Positions 14,865 to 21,971 of a DNA stretch of 32,012 nucleotides are shown one piece after another (position 1 is the first letter of the stretch; each line of letters opens with the position of its first letter). The stretch covers positions 1 through 32,012 of the forward strand of contig NZ_MWLL01000073.1 in the NCBI RefSeq assembly GCF_002198675.1. The letters are read 5' to 3'. The stretch comes from Kineosporia sp. R_H_3 (lineage in GTDB: Bacteria > Actinomycetota > Actinomycetes > Actinomycetales > Kineosporiaceae). The position numbers were made by a program, and so were the translations under genes. Below the pieces are notes generated by a model, which made no database searches, had not been told where the DNA came from, and saw nothing but the letters and a program-made list of their open reading frames with translations.

Positions 14865-16099
14865 CGTTGCTGGACCTCGCTGACCCAGTCCTTCTCCAGC
14901 CGGGTCACCCAGGACGCCTGCATCTCCGGGACGGCGGCCTCGGCGAGCACGGTCGTCGGCAGCTCCGCGGCGGGCACCGGGATCGCCGCGAACCGGGCGG
15001 CGAAGTCACCGGCCTTCGTCGTGTCGATCGCCGGGTCGTACCCGGGTGGGTTGACCTTCTTCTCGTACTGGGCCGCGGGGGACTGCAGGAGGTCCGCGAG
15101 GACCATCGCCGCCGCCTGGTGCGGGCTGTTCTTCGGGATCGCGAGGAAGTTCGCGTTGCCGATGCTGCCGCCGGAGAAGACCGCCGACCGGGTCGTGGCG
15201 GGCAGCCGGCCCTGCGCCACCTGGGTGCCGAGACCACCCACCCCGTAGGTGAAGTACGCGTCGATCTCGGCGTCCGCGAAGAGCTTCGCGACCGCCTCCT
15301 GGGAGGCGGGGTAGGTGTCGCCGCCCCGCCACAGGCTCGGTCCGAGCGCAGTGAGCCGGGACCACAGGCGCGGTGCCAGCCCGTCGTACCGGGTCTGGTC
15401 GAAGCTGCCCTGCAGACCCTGGTAGCCGCCCGCCTCGTCGTACGCGAAGGTCCGCACGACCATCGAGCCGGTGAAGTCCGGGGGAGCCGGGTAGGTGAAC
15501 CGCCCGGGGTGGGCCCGCACCCACTGCTCGAAGGCCGCGAGCGACCCGACGTCCGCGGCGCTGACCTTCGCCGAGTCGTAGACGAGGGCGGACGTCGTGG
15601 TGTTCCAGGCCGCCTCGCAGTCCTCGACCGGGCGGCCGAAGTCGTTGGCGATAGCCGGGTCGGCGAGGTCGACGTAGCGGGCGTTCGGCAGCCGCGACGG
15701 CCACCCGCAGGCCCACAGGTCCGCCTGCCGGCCGGTCGCGAAGTTCTCGCCGTTGACCCAGACCAGGTCGACCGACCCGTCCGACGTCCGGCCCGCCTGA
15801 CGCTCACCGAGGATCTTGTTCACCGCGTCGACGGTGTCGGCGATCTTCACCTGGCGCACCGTCACGCCGACTTTCGCGGCCTCGCGGGACACCCAGCCGT
15901 CGACGTACCGGTTGAGGCCTTCGTCGCCGCCCCACATGTACCAGTTGACCGTCTGGCCCTTCGCCTCGGCGAGGACGTCGGCCCAGCGCGCGGGGACGGA
16001 CGCGGACGACGTCGCGGGGACCGTGGACCCCGTCGAGCAGGCGCCGAGGAGCAGCAGAGCGGCGACCGACCAGGTCGTGCGGAGCAGGCGGACAGGCAC
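14861..16099 (-). CDS. Extracellular solute-binding lipoprotein (YnjB-like)
   Basis: This 412-residue protein has a lipoprotein signal peptide (RTTWSVAALLLLGAC, predicted lipidated Cys21), so it is anchored outside the membrane. The mature part begins with VNWYMWGGDEGLNRYVDGWV and later has VDLVWVNGENF and GSIGNANFLAIPKNSPH, a pattern I associate with the YnjB family (COG4134). It would deliver a solute to the permeases encoded next. GTG 16099 is chosen because AAGGGA lies 5 nt upstream and the signal peptide then starts at residue 1. The frame is open further upstream to 16285 without protein character. It is the first gene of a seven-gene operon driven by the ECF-type promoter at 16132-16163. 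The ligand is unknown. Confidence 0.85.
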   Translation of the reverse strand: MPVRLLRTTWSVAALLLLGACSTGSTVPATSSASVPARWADVLAEAKGQTVNWYMWGGDEGLNRYVDGWVSREAAKVGVTVRQVKIADTVDAVNKILGERQAGRTSDGSVDLVWVNGENFATGRQADLWACGWPSRLPNARYVDLADPAIANDFGRPVEDCEAAWNTTTSALVYDSAKVSAADVGSLAAFEQWVRAHPGRFTYPAPPDFTGSMVVRTFAYDEAGGYQGLQGSFDQTRYDGLAPRLWSRLTALGPSLWRGGDTYPASQEAVAKLFADAEIDAYFTYGVGGLGTQVAQGRLPATTRSAVFSGGSIGNANFLAIPKNSPHQAAAMVLADLLQSPAAQYEKKVNPPGYDPAIDTTKAGDFAARFAAIPVPAAELPTTVLAEAAVPEMQASWVTRLEKDWVSEVQQR

Positions 16100-16131
16100 T
16101 GAGGTCCCTTCACGGATCGGCGGGCGGTCCG

Positions 16132-16163
16132 GGAACCCGGTCCGGGCAGGCTGCCATTCCCGG
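16132..16163 (-). promoter_or_regulatory. ECF-type promoter of the transporter operon
   Basis: Read on the minus strand, CCGGGAA (16163-16157) is followed by an 18-nt spacer and GGGTTCC (16138-16132). These are the same elements as at 6044 and 7444. The -10 sits in the inverted repeat CCGGGTTCCCGG, which also occurs at 7466-7477. The predicted start is near 16125, leaving a 26-nt leader with the ribosome binding site AAGGGA before GTG 16099. Confidence 0.68.
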
Positions 16164-16231
16164 TCGTTGCGCGCCCGTCGGGCCTGCCGTGGCCATGACG
16201 CCGACCTCGTGGACCGGGCGCGCAGGCACGG

Positions 16232-16263
16232 TGCGGAATGCGGCACGGATCGAGCCGGGTTAC
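16232..16263 (+). promoter_or_regulatory. ECF-type promoter of the sigma-factor gene (autoregulation)
   Basis: TGCGGAA (16232-16238), 18 nt, then GGGTTAC (16257-16263) matches the other three promoters at GGAA and GGGTT. The GTG of the sigma gene (16270) begins 9 nt after the last T of GGGTT, the same offset as at 7481. No ribosome binding site precedes it. This predicts a leaderless, self-activated sigma gene. Confidence 0.55.
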
Positions 16264-16269
16264 CTCCGT

Positions 16270-16911
16270 GTGAGTGATCGCCCACCGCCTGAGCCGCCGG
16301 CCGAGGATCCGTCCGGTGGGCCGGCGGCGGAGGCTGCCCGGCACCGGGTGTTCGCAGAGCACGTGCTGCCCGAGGTCGACGTTCTCCTGCGGGTGGCGCT
16401 CACCCTGACCCAGCAGGCTGTCGACGCCGAGGACCTGGTCCAGGACACCCTGATCCGGGCGTTCCGTGCCTGCGACCGGTTCGACGGCGCGCACCCGCGC
16501 GCGTGGCTGCTGACGATCCTGCGGCACACCCACCTCAACCGGGTGCGAACACGGCGCCCGGCCCTGCTCGCCGACCCCCAGACCCACGAGGAGGACCGTG
16601 TGAGCTGGCCCGGCGCACCCGCTCCCTCCACCCCCGAGGACCTCGTCCTCGGGGACGTCTTCGACCACGCCGTCGCCCGCGCCCTCGACGACCTGCCCGA
16701 GGTGTTCGGGTCCGTCGTCCGCCTCGTCGACCTCGACGGGCTCACCTACGCCGATGCCGCCCGGGTGCTCGACGTCCCGACGGGCACCGTGATGAGCCGC
16801 CTGCACCGCGGCCGCGCGCGGATCCGGGCCGCGCTGACAGCCGGCGGGGTCGCACCGGCAACCGCCCGCGCGCACCTGCGGACCGTGACCGGGAAGGAGG
16901 CCGGGGTATGA
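16270..16911 (+). CDS. ECF-subfamily RNA polymerase sigma factor
   Basis: This 213-residue protein has the two domains of group IV sigma factors. Region 2 lies at about residues 25-95 (QQAVDAEDLVQDTLIRAFRACDRFD, then PRAWLLTILRHTHLN). Region 4 lies at about 130-190 (LDDLPEVFGSVVRLVDLDGLTYADAARVLDVPTGTVMSRLHRGRARI). I chose GTG 16270 because it coincides with the predicted transcription start and gives a normal ECF length. GTG 16189, ATG 16195 and GTG 16231 are alternatives with no better ribosome binding site. It overlaps the anti-sigma gene by 4 nt. Its likely regulon is the four matching promoters in this block. Confidence 0.9.
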   Translation: MSDRPPPEPPAEDPSGGPAAEAARHRVFAEHVLPEVDVLLRVALTLTQQAVDAEDLVQDTLIRAFRACDRFDGAHPRAWLLTILRHTHLNRVRTRRPALLADPQTHEEDRVSWPGAPAPSTPEDLVLGDVFDHAVARALDDLPEVFGSVVRLVDLDGLTYADAARVLDVPTGTVMSRLHRGRARIRAALTAGGVAPATARAHLRTVTGKEAGV

Positions 16912-17243
16912 GCCGGCTGACGACGACGATGACGACGAGGCTGACGACGGCGATGATGTGGCTCATGGGCCGCGGCGACGAGGCCTCCTGCGCCGAGGTC
17001 GCCCGGCACCTGCAGTCCTACCTCGACGGACACACCGACGCGACGCAGGTCCGCCGGATCGAGAAGCACCTCGAGCACTGCCGCAGGTGCGGGCTCGAGG
17101 CCCGGACCTACCGCGAGATCAAGGGCGCGCTGTCGCGTCGCGGCGCTCCGGTCGACCCTGCGGCGGCTGCCCGGCTCACGGCCTTCGGGCAGTCGCTCCT
17201 CGCTGCCGGTGGCGACCGGCCGGACGACGAGGGGCCTGCGTGA
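16908..17243 (+). CDS. Zinc-finger anti-sigma factor (ZAS-like)
   Basis: This 111-residue protein contains LQSYLDGHTD followed by IEKHLEHCRRCG near residues 40-64. This HxxxCxxC motif is the zinc-binding core of anti-sigma factors such as RsrA and ChrR. In redox-sensing members, oxidation of the Cys pair releases the sigma factor. The protein has no transmembrane helix, so it would sense a cytoplasmic signal. The ATG overlaps the sigma stop (ATGA), the usual sigma/anti-sigma coupling. Its HLEHCRRC resembles HLAQCRRC of the small protein at 7481. Confidence 0.85.
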   Translation: MSRLTTTMTTRLTTAMMWLMGRGDEASCAEVARHLQSYLDGHTDATQVRRIEKHLEHCRRCGLEARTYREIKGALSRRGAPVDPAAAARLTAFGQSLLAAGGDRPDDEGPA

Positions 17244-17452
17244 TGCGGTACGTCTTCGGCGTGCTCATCGTCGCTGCACTGCTGGTGTTCGTCGTGGGCA
17301 CGGTCCGCGGCCGGGTCCGGGTCCGGTCCTGCTGCCCCGACCCGCGCAGTGACCTGCGGATGCGTGCCGCGTTCGCCGACGAGGGTCCGGACCCGACGGG
17401 CCGGGATGTCAGTCCGGGTCGTCCGTCCGACGGGCGAGGTACGTCCGGCTGA
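17243..17452 (+). CDS. Small membrane protein with Cys-Cys motif
   Basis: This 69-residue protein has one N-terminal transmembrane helix (YVFGVLIVAALLVFVVGTV), then a basic stretch and SCCPDPRSDLRMR, with adjacent cysteines just outside the membrane segment. The start ATG shares one base with the stop of the anti-sigma gene (TGATG), so it belongs to the sigma operon. Its last 44 bp overlap the end of the convergent AfsR-like gene. I do not recognise the family. A role as redox or metal-responsive partner of the anti-sigma factor is possible but speculative. Confidence 0.65.
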   Translation: MRYVFGVLIVAALLVFVVGTVRGRVRVRSCCPDPRSDLRMRAAFADEGPDPTGRDVSPGRPSDGRGTSG

Positions 17453-20186
17453 GGCGCTGCAACGAATCGCGTTCGGCGGCGCTACCGGCGACCGAGGCGA
17501 GCAGGTCGGCGGCGTGGCCTGCCGTGCGGAGGTCGCCGAGGGTCTGCGCCGCCTGCAACGTGGCGGTGCTGAGCGCGGCCGCGCGTTCGACGTCGCCGCG
17601 CCGGTGCGCGACGAGAGCAGTGAGAAGGTCGGCCCACCGGGCGGCGCGCGAGTCGCCGAGGGCCTCGAAGTCGGCGCGGGAGGCGTCGGCGTCCGCGGCG
17701 GCGCCGTCCAGGTCACCGGTGAGCAGCCGGACGTAGCCGCGCCGGTTGACGCCCCACGCGCGGGCCCAGCGGTTGCCGCTGCGTCGGGCGAGGCCCAGGC
17801 CGGTGTCGAGCGTCTCGAGCGCGCTGCGGGTGCCCTCGTCGGGTGCCAGGGACAGGATCGCCAGGCAGGTCGTCTCGGCGTCGAGGTCGCGGGCGCGACG
17901 GGCAGCGGCGAGGCCCTCCTCGGCCCACCGGGCACCGGTGTCGGGGTCGCCGCGCTCGATGGCGGCGAACCCGCGCCAGGCGGCGACGCTGCCGTAGCCG
18001 GGCACCTCGCCGATGCCGGGGGAGGCGGCCATGGCGTCCATCACCGTCGTGGTCCACCGGTCTGCGTCACGCAGCCGGCTGCGCCAGTCCCAGTAGCGGC
18101 CCAGGGCGGCGACGACCCGGACGGCGTCGGCGAGCCGGCCCCTGGCCACGGCGTGGGCGAGGGCGTTCTCGATGTCGGCGCGCGCGGTGTCCAGCCGGGC
18201 GAGCCACTGGAGCTGGTCGGGGCCGCGGATCCCGTCGTCGGCGCGGGCGGTGAGGTCGACCACCCAGTCCAGGAGCCGGTCGCGGGTCGGGTCGGCGCCT
18301 CCGCTGCCGTCGAGGCGGCGTGCGGCGTGGACGCGCAGCGGGCGCAGCAGGCAGAAGCGTGGCGCGGTGTCCTCTCCGGCACCGACGTGGTCGGCGGACC
18401 CCGGGCGTCGGGCAGGCGCGGCGACCACGTGGACGACGCTGCGGTCGGCCAGGTCGAGCAGCGTCGACAGGCTCGCCTCGGGGGACGTGCCGGTGACCGC
18501 CGCAGCGAGGTCTGCGTCGAAGACCCCCGCCAGGACGCTGCAGCGGGTGAACACGTCGAGGTGCTCCGGGGAGAGCAGGCTGAGGCTCCAGTCGACGGCG
18601 TCGACGAGGCGGCGGTGCCGGGCGGTGACGCGCAGGGTGTCGCGGTCGAGCAGGTCGAGGGAGCCGGCAAGCGAGTCCGCGAGCTGGGGCAGGGTCAGGT
18701 GCCGGGCCTGCGCCGCTGCGAGCTCGATGGCCAGAGGCACGCCGTCGAGCAGGGTCGCGATCCGGGTGGCCGCGCGGGCGTCGTCATCCGTCGGGGTCGC
18801 GAGGGCCGGCCGGACCTGCGCCGCGCGGTCGAGGAGCAGCAGTGCTCCGAGGTCGTCCGCGTCGGGGCCGGTCAGCGGTTCCAGCCGGAGCTGGTGCTCG
18901 CCCGACAGGCCGAGCGGCCACTGGCTCGTGACGACGACGGCCAGGTCCGGCGCCTGCGCGAGGAGCGCCGCGACGAGCGTCGCGACCCGGCCCAGGACGT
19001 GCTCGGCGTTGTCGAGCACCAGGGTGGTCCCGGCAGGCAGCGAGCGGGCCAGGACATCGGTCATGTCCCGGGTGCCGACCTCGCGCAGCCGGACGGCGGC
19101 CGCGACGGCGGCGGTCACGTCGCTGTCCGCGGCGAGGCTGTCGAGCAGGACGACGGCGACCGGGCCGTCGGTCCGGTAGGCGTTCTCCATCGCGAGCCGC
19201 GTCTTGCCGATCCCGGCCGGACCGACGAGGGTCACCAGCCGGACGCCGTCCGCCCGCCAGCGGCCCAGCTGGGCCAGGTCGACCTCGCGGCCCACGAGCC
19301 GGGACAGCGGCAGCGGGGGCAGCGGGCCGAGCCGCAGAGCGTCCACCCGGTCGCCGTGCCGCGGGCCGTCGGCCGCGGGCGCCCCGACCTGTGTCTGCAC
19401 CTGGCTCTGCCCGATCCGTGGGGTGCCGATGAGGTCGGCGTGCAAGGACTGCAGGCCGGCGCTCGGGTCGACCCCCAGTTCGTCGGCGAGCGTGCGGCGC
19501 ACCGTCTCGTAGACCGTCAACGCCTCCGCAGGCCGGCCGACGGCCGCGAGCACGGCGATCCGGCGCTCCCACAACGGTTCGTCGAGCGGGCGCCGGACGG
19601 TCGCGGTCGCGAGCCGTACCGCCGCCGCGTCGAGGGATGGTCGGTCCGCGGCGGCGAGGGCGCAATCGGCCGCGGCCACCTCGAGCCGTCCGCGCAACTC
19701 CTCCAGCCGCTCGGCCTCGACGTGCAGCGGGCCGTCTGCGACGCCGTCGAGGGGCTGCCCCCGCCAGGTGCCCAGGGCCGTCTCGACCACCGTCCTTGCG
19801 TCGCCCGCCGCACCGGCCACGAGCAGCGCGCTTGCCCGGGCCGCAGCCGCAACGGCGCGGCCGACGTCCGTCCTCTCCGGCACCAGGTCGAGGCGGTACC
19901 CGGACGGCACGGTCCTCAGGAGCCCCCGGGCCGGGCCGAGGCACCGACGGACCGCCGACACGAGCTGCTGCAGCGCGTTCTCAGGATCCTCCGGAAGACC
20001 GCCCGGCCAGAGCTCCTCGACGAGCCGGGACGCGGGGACCGTCTCGCCCGCCCGCAGCGCGAGCGCGGCCAGCAGGAGCTGCTGGCGGCCGCGACGCAGC
20101 AGCACGGCCCGACCGTCGACGACGGCCTCGACCGGGCCGAGCAGCCGCACCTCGAGGCGCACCGGTGGAGCAGCGTCCGCTGTCAC
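17409..20186 (-). CDS. AfsR/SARP-type STAND regulator
   Basis: This 925-residue regulator has an OmpR-like winged helix at its N-terminus (about residues 8-95, VRLLGPVEAVVDGR and SRLVEELWPGGLPEDPENALQQLVSAVRRCLG). A bacterial transcriptional activation domain follows (about 100-255, ending LADELGVDPSAGLQSLHADLIG). A STAND-type ATPase begins near residue 290, with Walker A VGPAGIGKTRLA and sensor LVLDNAEHVL. The C-terminal third is helical, TPR-like repeat. AfsR-family proteins are ATP-dependent activators of specialised metabolism or stress genes, switched by a ligand at the C-terminus. It is divergent from three SRPBCC genes, which are the natural targets. Its 3' end overlaps 17243-17452 on the opposite strand. 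Confidence 0.9.
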   Translation of the reverse strand: MTADAAPPVRLEVRLLGPVEAVVDGRAVLLRRGRQQLLLAALALRAGETVPASRLVEELWPGGLPEDPENALQQLVSAVRRCLGPARGLLRTVPSGYRLDLVPERTDVGRAVAAAARASALLVAGAAGDARTVVETALGTWRGQPLDGVADGPLHVEAERLEELRGRLEVAAADCALAAADRPSLDAAAVRLATATVRRPLDEPLWERRIAVLAAVGRPAEALTVYETVRRTLADELGVDPSAGLQSLHADLIGTPRIGQSQVQTQVGAPAADGPRHGDRVDALRLGPLPPLPLSRLVGREVDLAQLGRWRADGVRLVTLVGPAGIGKTRLAMENAYRTDGPVAVVLLDSLAADSDVTAAVAAAVRLREVGTRDMTDVLARSLPAGTTLVLDNAEHVLGRVATLVAALLAQAPDLAVVVTSQWPLGLSGEHQLRLEPLTGPDADDLGALLLLDRAAQVRPALATPTDDDARAATRIATLLDGVPLAIELAAAQARHLTLPQLADSLAGSLDLLDRDTLRVTARHRRLVDAVDWSLSLLSPEHLDVFTRCSVLAGVFDADLAAAVTGTSPEASLSTLLDLADRSVVHVVAAPARRPGSADHVGAGEDTAPRFCLLRPLRVHAARRLDGSGGADPTRDRLLDWVVDLTARADDGIRGPDQLQWLARLDTARADIENALAHAVARGRLADAVRVVAALGRYWDWRSRLRDADRWTTTVMDAMAASPGIGEVPGYGSVAAWRGFAAIERGDPDTGARWAEEGLAAARRARDLDAETTCLAILSLAPDEGTRSALETLDTGLGLARRSGNRWARAWGVNRRGYVRLLTGDLDGAAADADASRADFEALGDSRAARWADLLTALVAHRRGDVERAAALSTATLQAAQTLGDLRTAGHAADLLASVAGSAAERDSLQRLSRTYLARRTDDPD

Positions 20187-20366
20187 GCGCCGGACGATAC
20201 CCCCGCACGGGGGCCGTGATCTGTCGTCGACCTGTCACGGACCTGTCCCGCCCGGAGCGCCATGGCGCACCCGTGGCACAGCCCCGCGAAAGCCGGACAC
20301 GCGACGGTCGTCCAGACCACCACCACCACATCGCCGGTGATCGACACCGGCAGTCAGGAGACGACC

Positions 20367-20756
20367 ATGGCCACCCTCGTCCGCGAGTTCACCCTCACTG
20401 CGCCGGCGCAGCAGGTCTGGGACGCCGTCGCCGACGTCGGCGGCGTCAACCGGCTCATCGACTTCCTCGGTGAGGTGACCGTCGACGGCGACATCCGGAG
20501 CTGCCAGCTCGGCGACGCCGGCGCCCTGCGCGAGCTCATCGTGAGCGTCGACCACGACCTGCGGCGGCTCGCGTACTCGATCCAGGCCTCGCCGTTCGGG
20601 TTCACCCACCACCACGCCTCGATGCAGGTCACCCCGGTGGATGACGCCACGAGCCGGTTCACCTGGATCACCGACGTCGCCCCCGACACCCTCGCCGGCG
20701 CGGTCACCGAACCCGTCGACACCGCCGTCGACTCCATCAAGCGCCACTTCGCCTGA
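20367..20756 (+). CDS. SRPBCC family protein
   Basis: This 129-residue protein has a compact START-like fold, beginning VREFTLTAPAQQVWDAVADVGGVNRLIDFL and ending with a long C-terminal helix (VTEPVDTAVDSIKRHFA). It resembles the polyketide-cyclase/MxaD-like subgroup that binds hydrophobic ligands. ATG 20367 is preceded by CAGGAG at about 7 nt; the longer frame from 20262 has no ribosome binding site. It is the first of three SRPBCC genes transcribed away from the AfsR-like regulator and lies 11 nt before the next. Confidence 0.82.
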   Translation: MATLVREFTLTAPAQQVWDAVADVGGVNRLIDFLGEVTVDGDIRSCQLGDAGALRELIVSVDHDLRRLAYSIQASPFGFTHHHASMQVTPVDDATSRFTWITDVAPDTLAGAVTEPVDTAVDSIKRHFA

Positions 20757-20767
20757 GAGGCAACGCC

Positions 20768-21301
20768 ATGAAGAAGACCAGGAAGATCAGCGTCACGAGC
20801 ACAGCCCGCGTCGACGTCCCCGCCGACCGGCTCTGGTCGGTCCTCGCCGACGAGTTCGAGAGCATCTCGCACTGGGCGAGCACCATTCCCGTCTCGGGGC
20901 ACAACGACGTCGCCGCAGCAGTCGTGGACGGCGCGCCGTCGGTCGGCCGGTCGTGCACCATCCCCGGGTTCGGCGTCACCGACGAGCGCTTCACCCACTT
21001 CGACGCCGCCCGACGGACCTTCACCTACTCCGTCGCCGCCACCAAGATGCCGTCGTTCGTCACCTCGGTCGAGAACACCTGGACGGTCCGGGACCTCGGT
21101 GGCGGTCGCAGCGAGGCCACGAGCGTCGCGACCGCCCACGTCGCCGGCCTTGTCGGTGCCCTCGCCGCACCGATGATGCGGCTCCAGCTCGCCCGCACCT
21201 TGCGGCCGACCCTCGAGGACCTGAAGGTCTACGCCGAGACGGGGCGGGTCTCCGCCCGGAAGGCACGACAGACGCAGAGGGCACGGGCCAGGGCCGCCTG
21301 A
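20768..21301 (+). CDS. SRPBCC family protein
   Basis: This 177-residue START-like protein begins ISVTSTARVDVPADRLWSVLADEFESISHWAST. Its central strands are VGRSCTIPGFGVTDERF and FTYSVAATKMPSFV, and its tail is Lys/Arg/Ala-rich. The DEFESISHW signature and the PSFVTSVENTWTV strand recur in the next gene as FADIGGW and PAFVTRAVNRWTV, so the two look like diverged paralogues. GAGAGG lies upstream of ATG 20768. A strong inverted repeat just after the gene (21318-21352) probably terminates the transcript. Confidence 0.82.
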   Translation: MKKTRKISVTSTARVDVPADRLWSVLADEFESISHWASTIPVSGHNDVAAAVVDGAPSVGRSCTIPGFGVTDERFTHFDAARRTFTYSVAATKMPSFVTSVENTWTVRDLGGGRSEATSVATAHVAGLVGALAAPMMRLQLARTLRPTLEDLKVYAETGRVSARKARQTQRARARAA

Positions 21302-21317
21302 CCCGTCCCGTCAGGCG

Positions 21318-21352
21318 TTGCCCGGGGCACGAGCCACCTCCGCCCCGGGCAA
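21318..21352 (+). terminator. Inverted repeat after second SRPBCC gene
   Basis: The 11-bp arms TTGCCCGGGGC (21318-21328) and GCCCCGGGCAA (21342-21352) flank a 13-nt loop, 16 nt after the stop codon. No T tract follows, as is common in actinobacterial terminators. Whether it separates 21435 from the operon is inferred. Confidence 0.5.
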
Positions 21353-21434
21353 CCTGCCCTGGTCGCCAGAAGATGCCGCACACACTCCCTCGCAGGGAAT
21401 CGCTGCGCTCTGAACCACTGCGCAGACTGCAGGT

Positions 21435-21971
21435 ATGGACCTGATGATGCAGCACGAGATCGGCGTCCCGGCGGACCGCGCCTGGGACGTCGTGGGCCGG
21501 CACTTCGCCGACATCGGCGGCTGGGCCGCCCCGATCCTGGGCTCGTCGCTCGACGCACCGGAACCTGCGGTCGGGGCGACCCGGACCTGCCACATCCTCG
21601 GCGTCGGCCCCTTCCCCGCCGGCGCCGTCCGGGAGCAGCTCCTGCACTACGACGACACCGCCCGATCCCTGCACTACCAGGCGGTCGACGGGATGCCGGC
21701 GTTCGTCACCCGCGCGGTGAACAGGTGGACCGTGATGCCCCTCGCGGCCGACCGCTGCGCGGTACACGTGCACGCCACCCTGACCCTGAGCCGTCCCTTC
21801 CGGATGCTCGGTCCGGTGCTCCGGATCCGGATGCGAGGAGAGTCCCGCGCCGTGCTGACCGACCTCGAACACATCCTGCTCACCGGCCGGCCGCACCCGC
21901 GCAAGCAGCCGGCGCCAGTGCCGGGCACCGGGCCGGGCGAAGGAGCGGATGCTCCTACAGTTCGAGGATGA
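21435..21971 (+). CDS. SRPBCC family protein
   Basis: This 178-residue START-like protein begins MQHEIGVPADRAWDVVGRHFADIGGWAAPI. Its strands TCHILGVGPFPAGAVREQLLHY and LHYQAVDGMPAFVTRAVNRWTV match the layout of the SRPBCC gene at 20768. It probably arose by duplication followed by divergence. Its stop overlaps the start of the XRE regulator by 4 nt, so the two are co-translated. The C-terminus is Pro/Gly-rich. The ligand is unknown. Confidence 0.8.
   Translation: MDLMMQHEIGVPADRAWDVVGRHFADIGGWAAPILGSSLDAPEPAVGATRTCHILGVGPFPAGAVREQLLHYDDTARSLHYQAVDGMPAFVTRAVNRWTVMPLAADRCAVHVHATLTLSRPFRMLGPVLRIRMRGESRAVLTDLEHILLTGRPHPRKQPAPVPGTGPGEGADAPTVRG

Noticed and set aside
16189-16269. Longer N-terminus for the ECF sigma factor from GTG 16189 or ATG 16195
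   Set aside because: The added residues do not look like sigma region 1 or 2, there is no ribosome binding site, and the promoter at 16232-16263 lies inside that extension.
17349-20219. 956-codon plus-strand frame opposite the AfsR-like gene
   Set aside because: It is the antisense shadow of a well-supported multi-domain regulator and has no recognisable motif.
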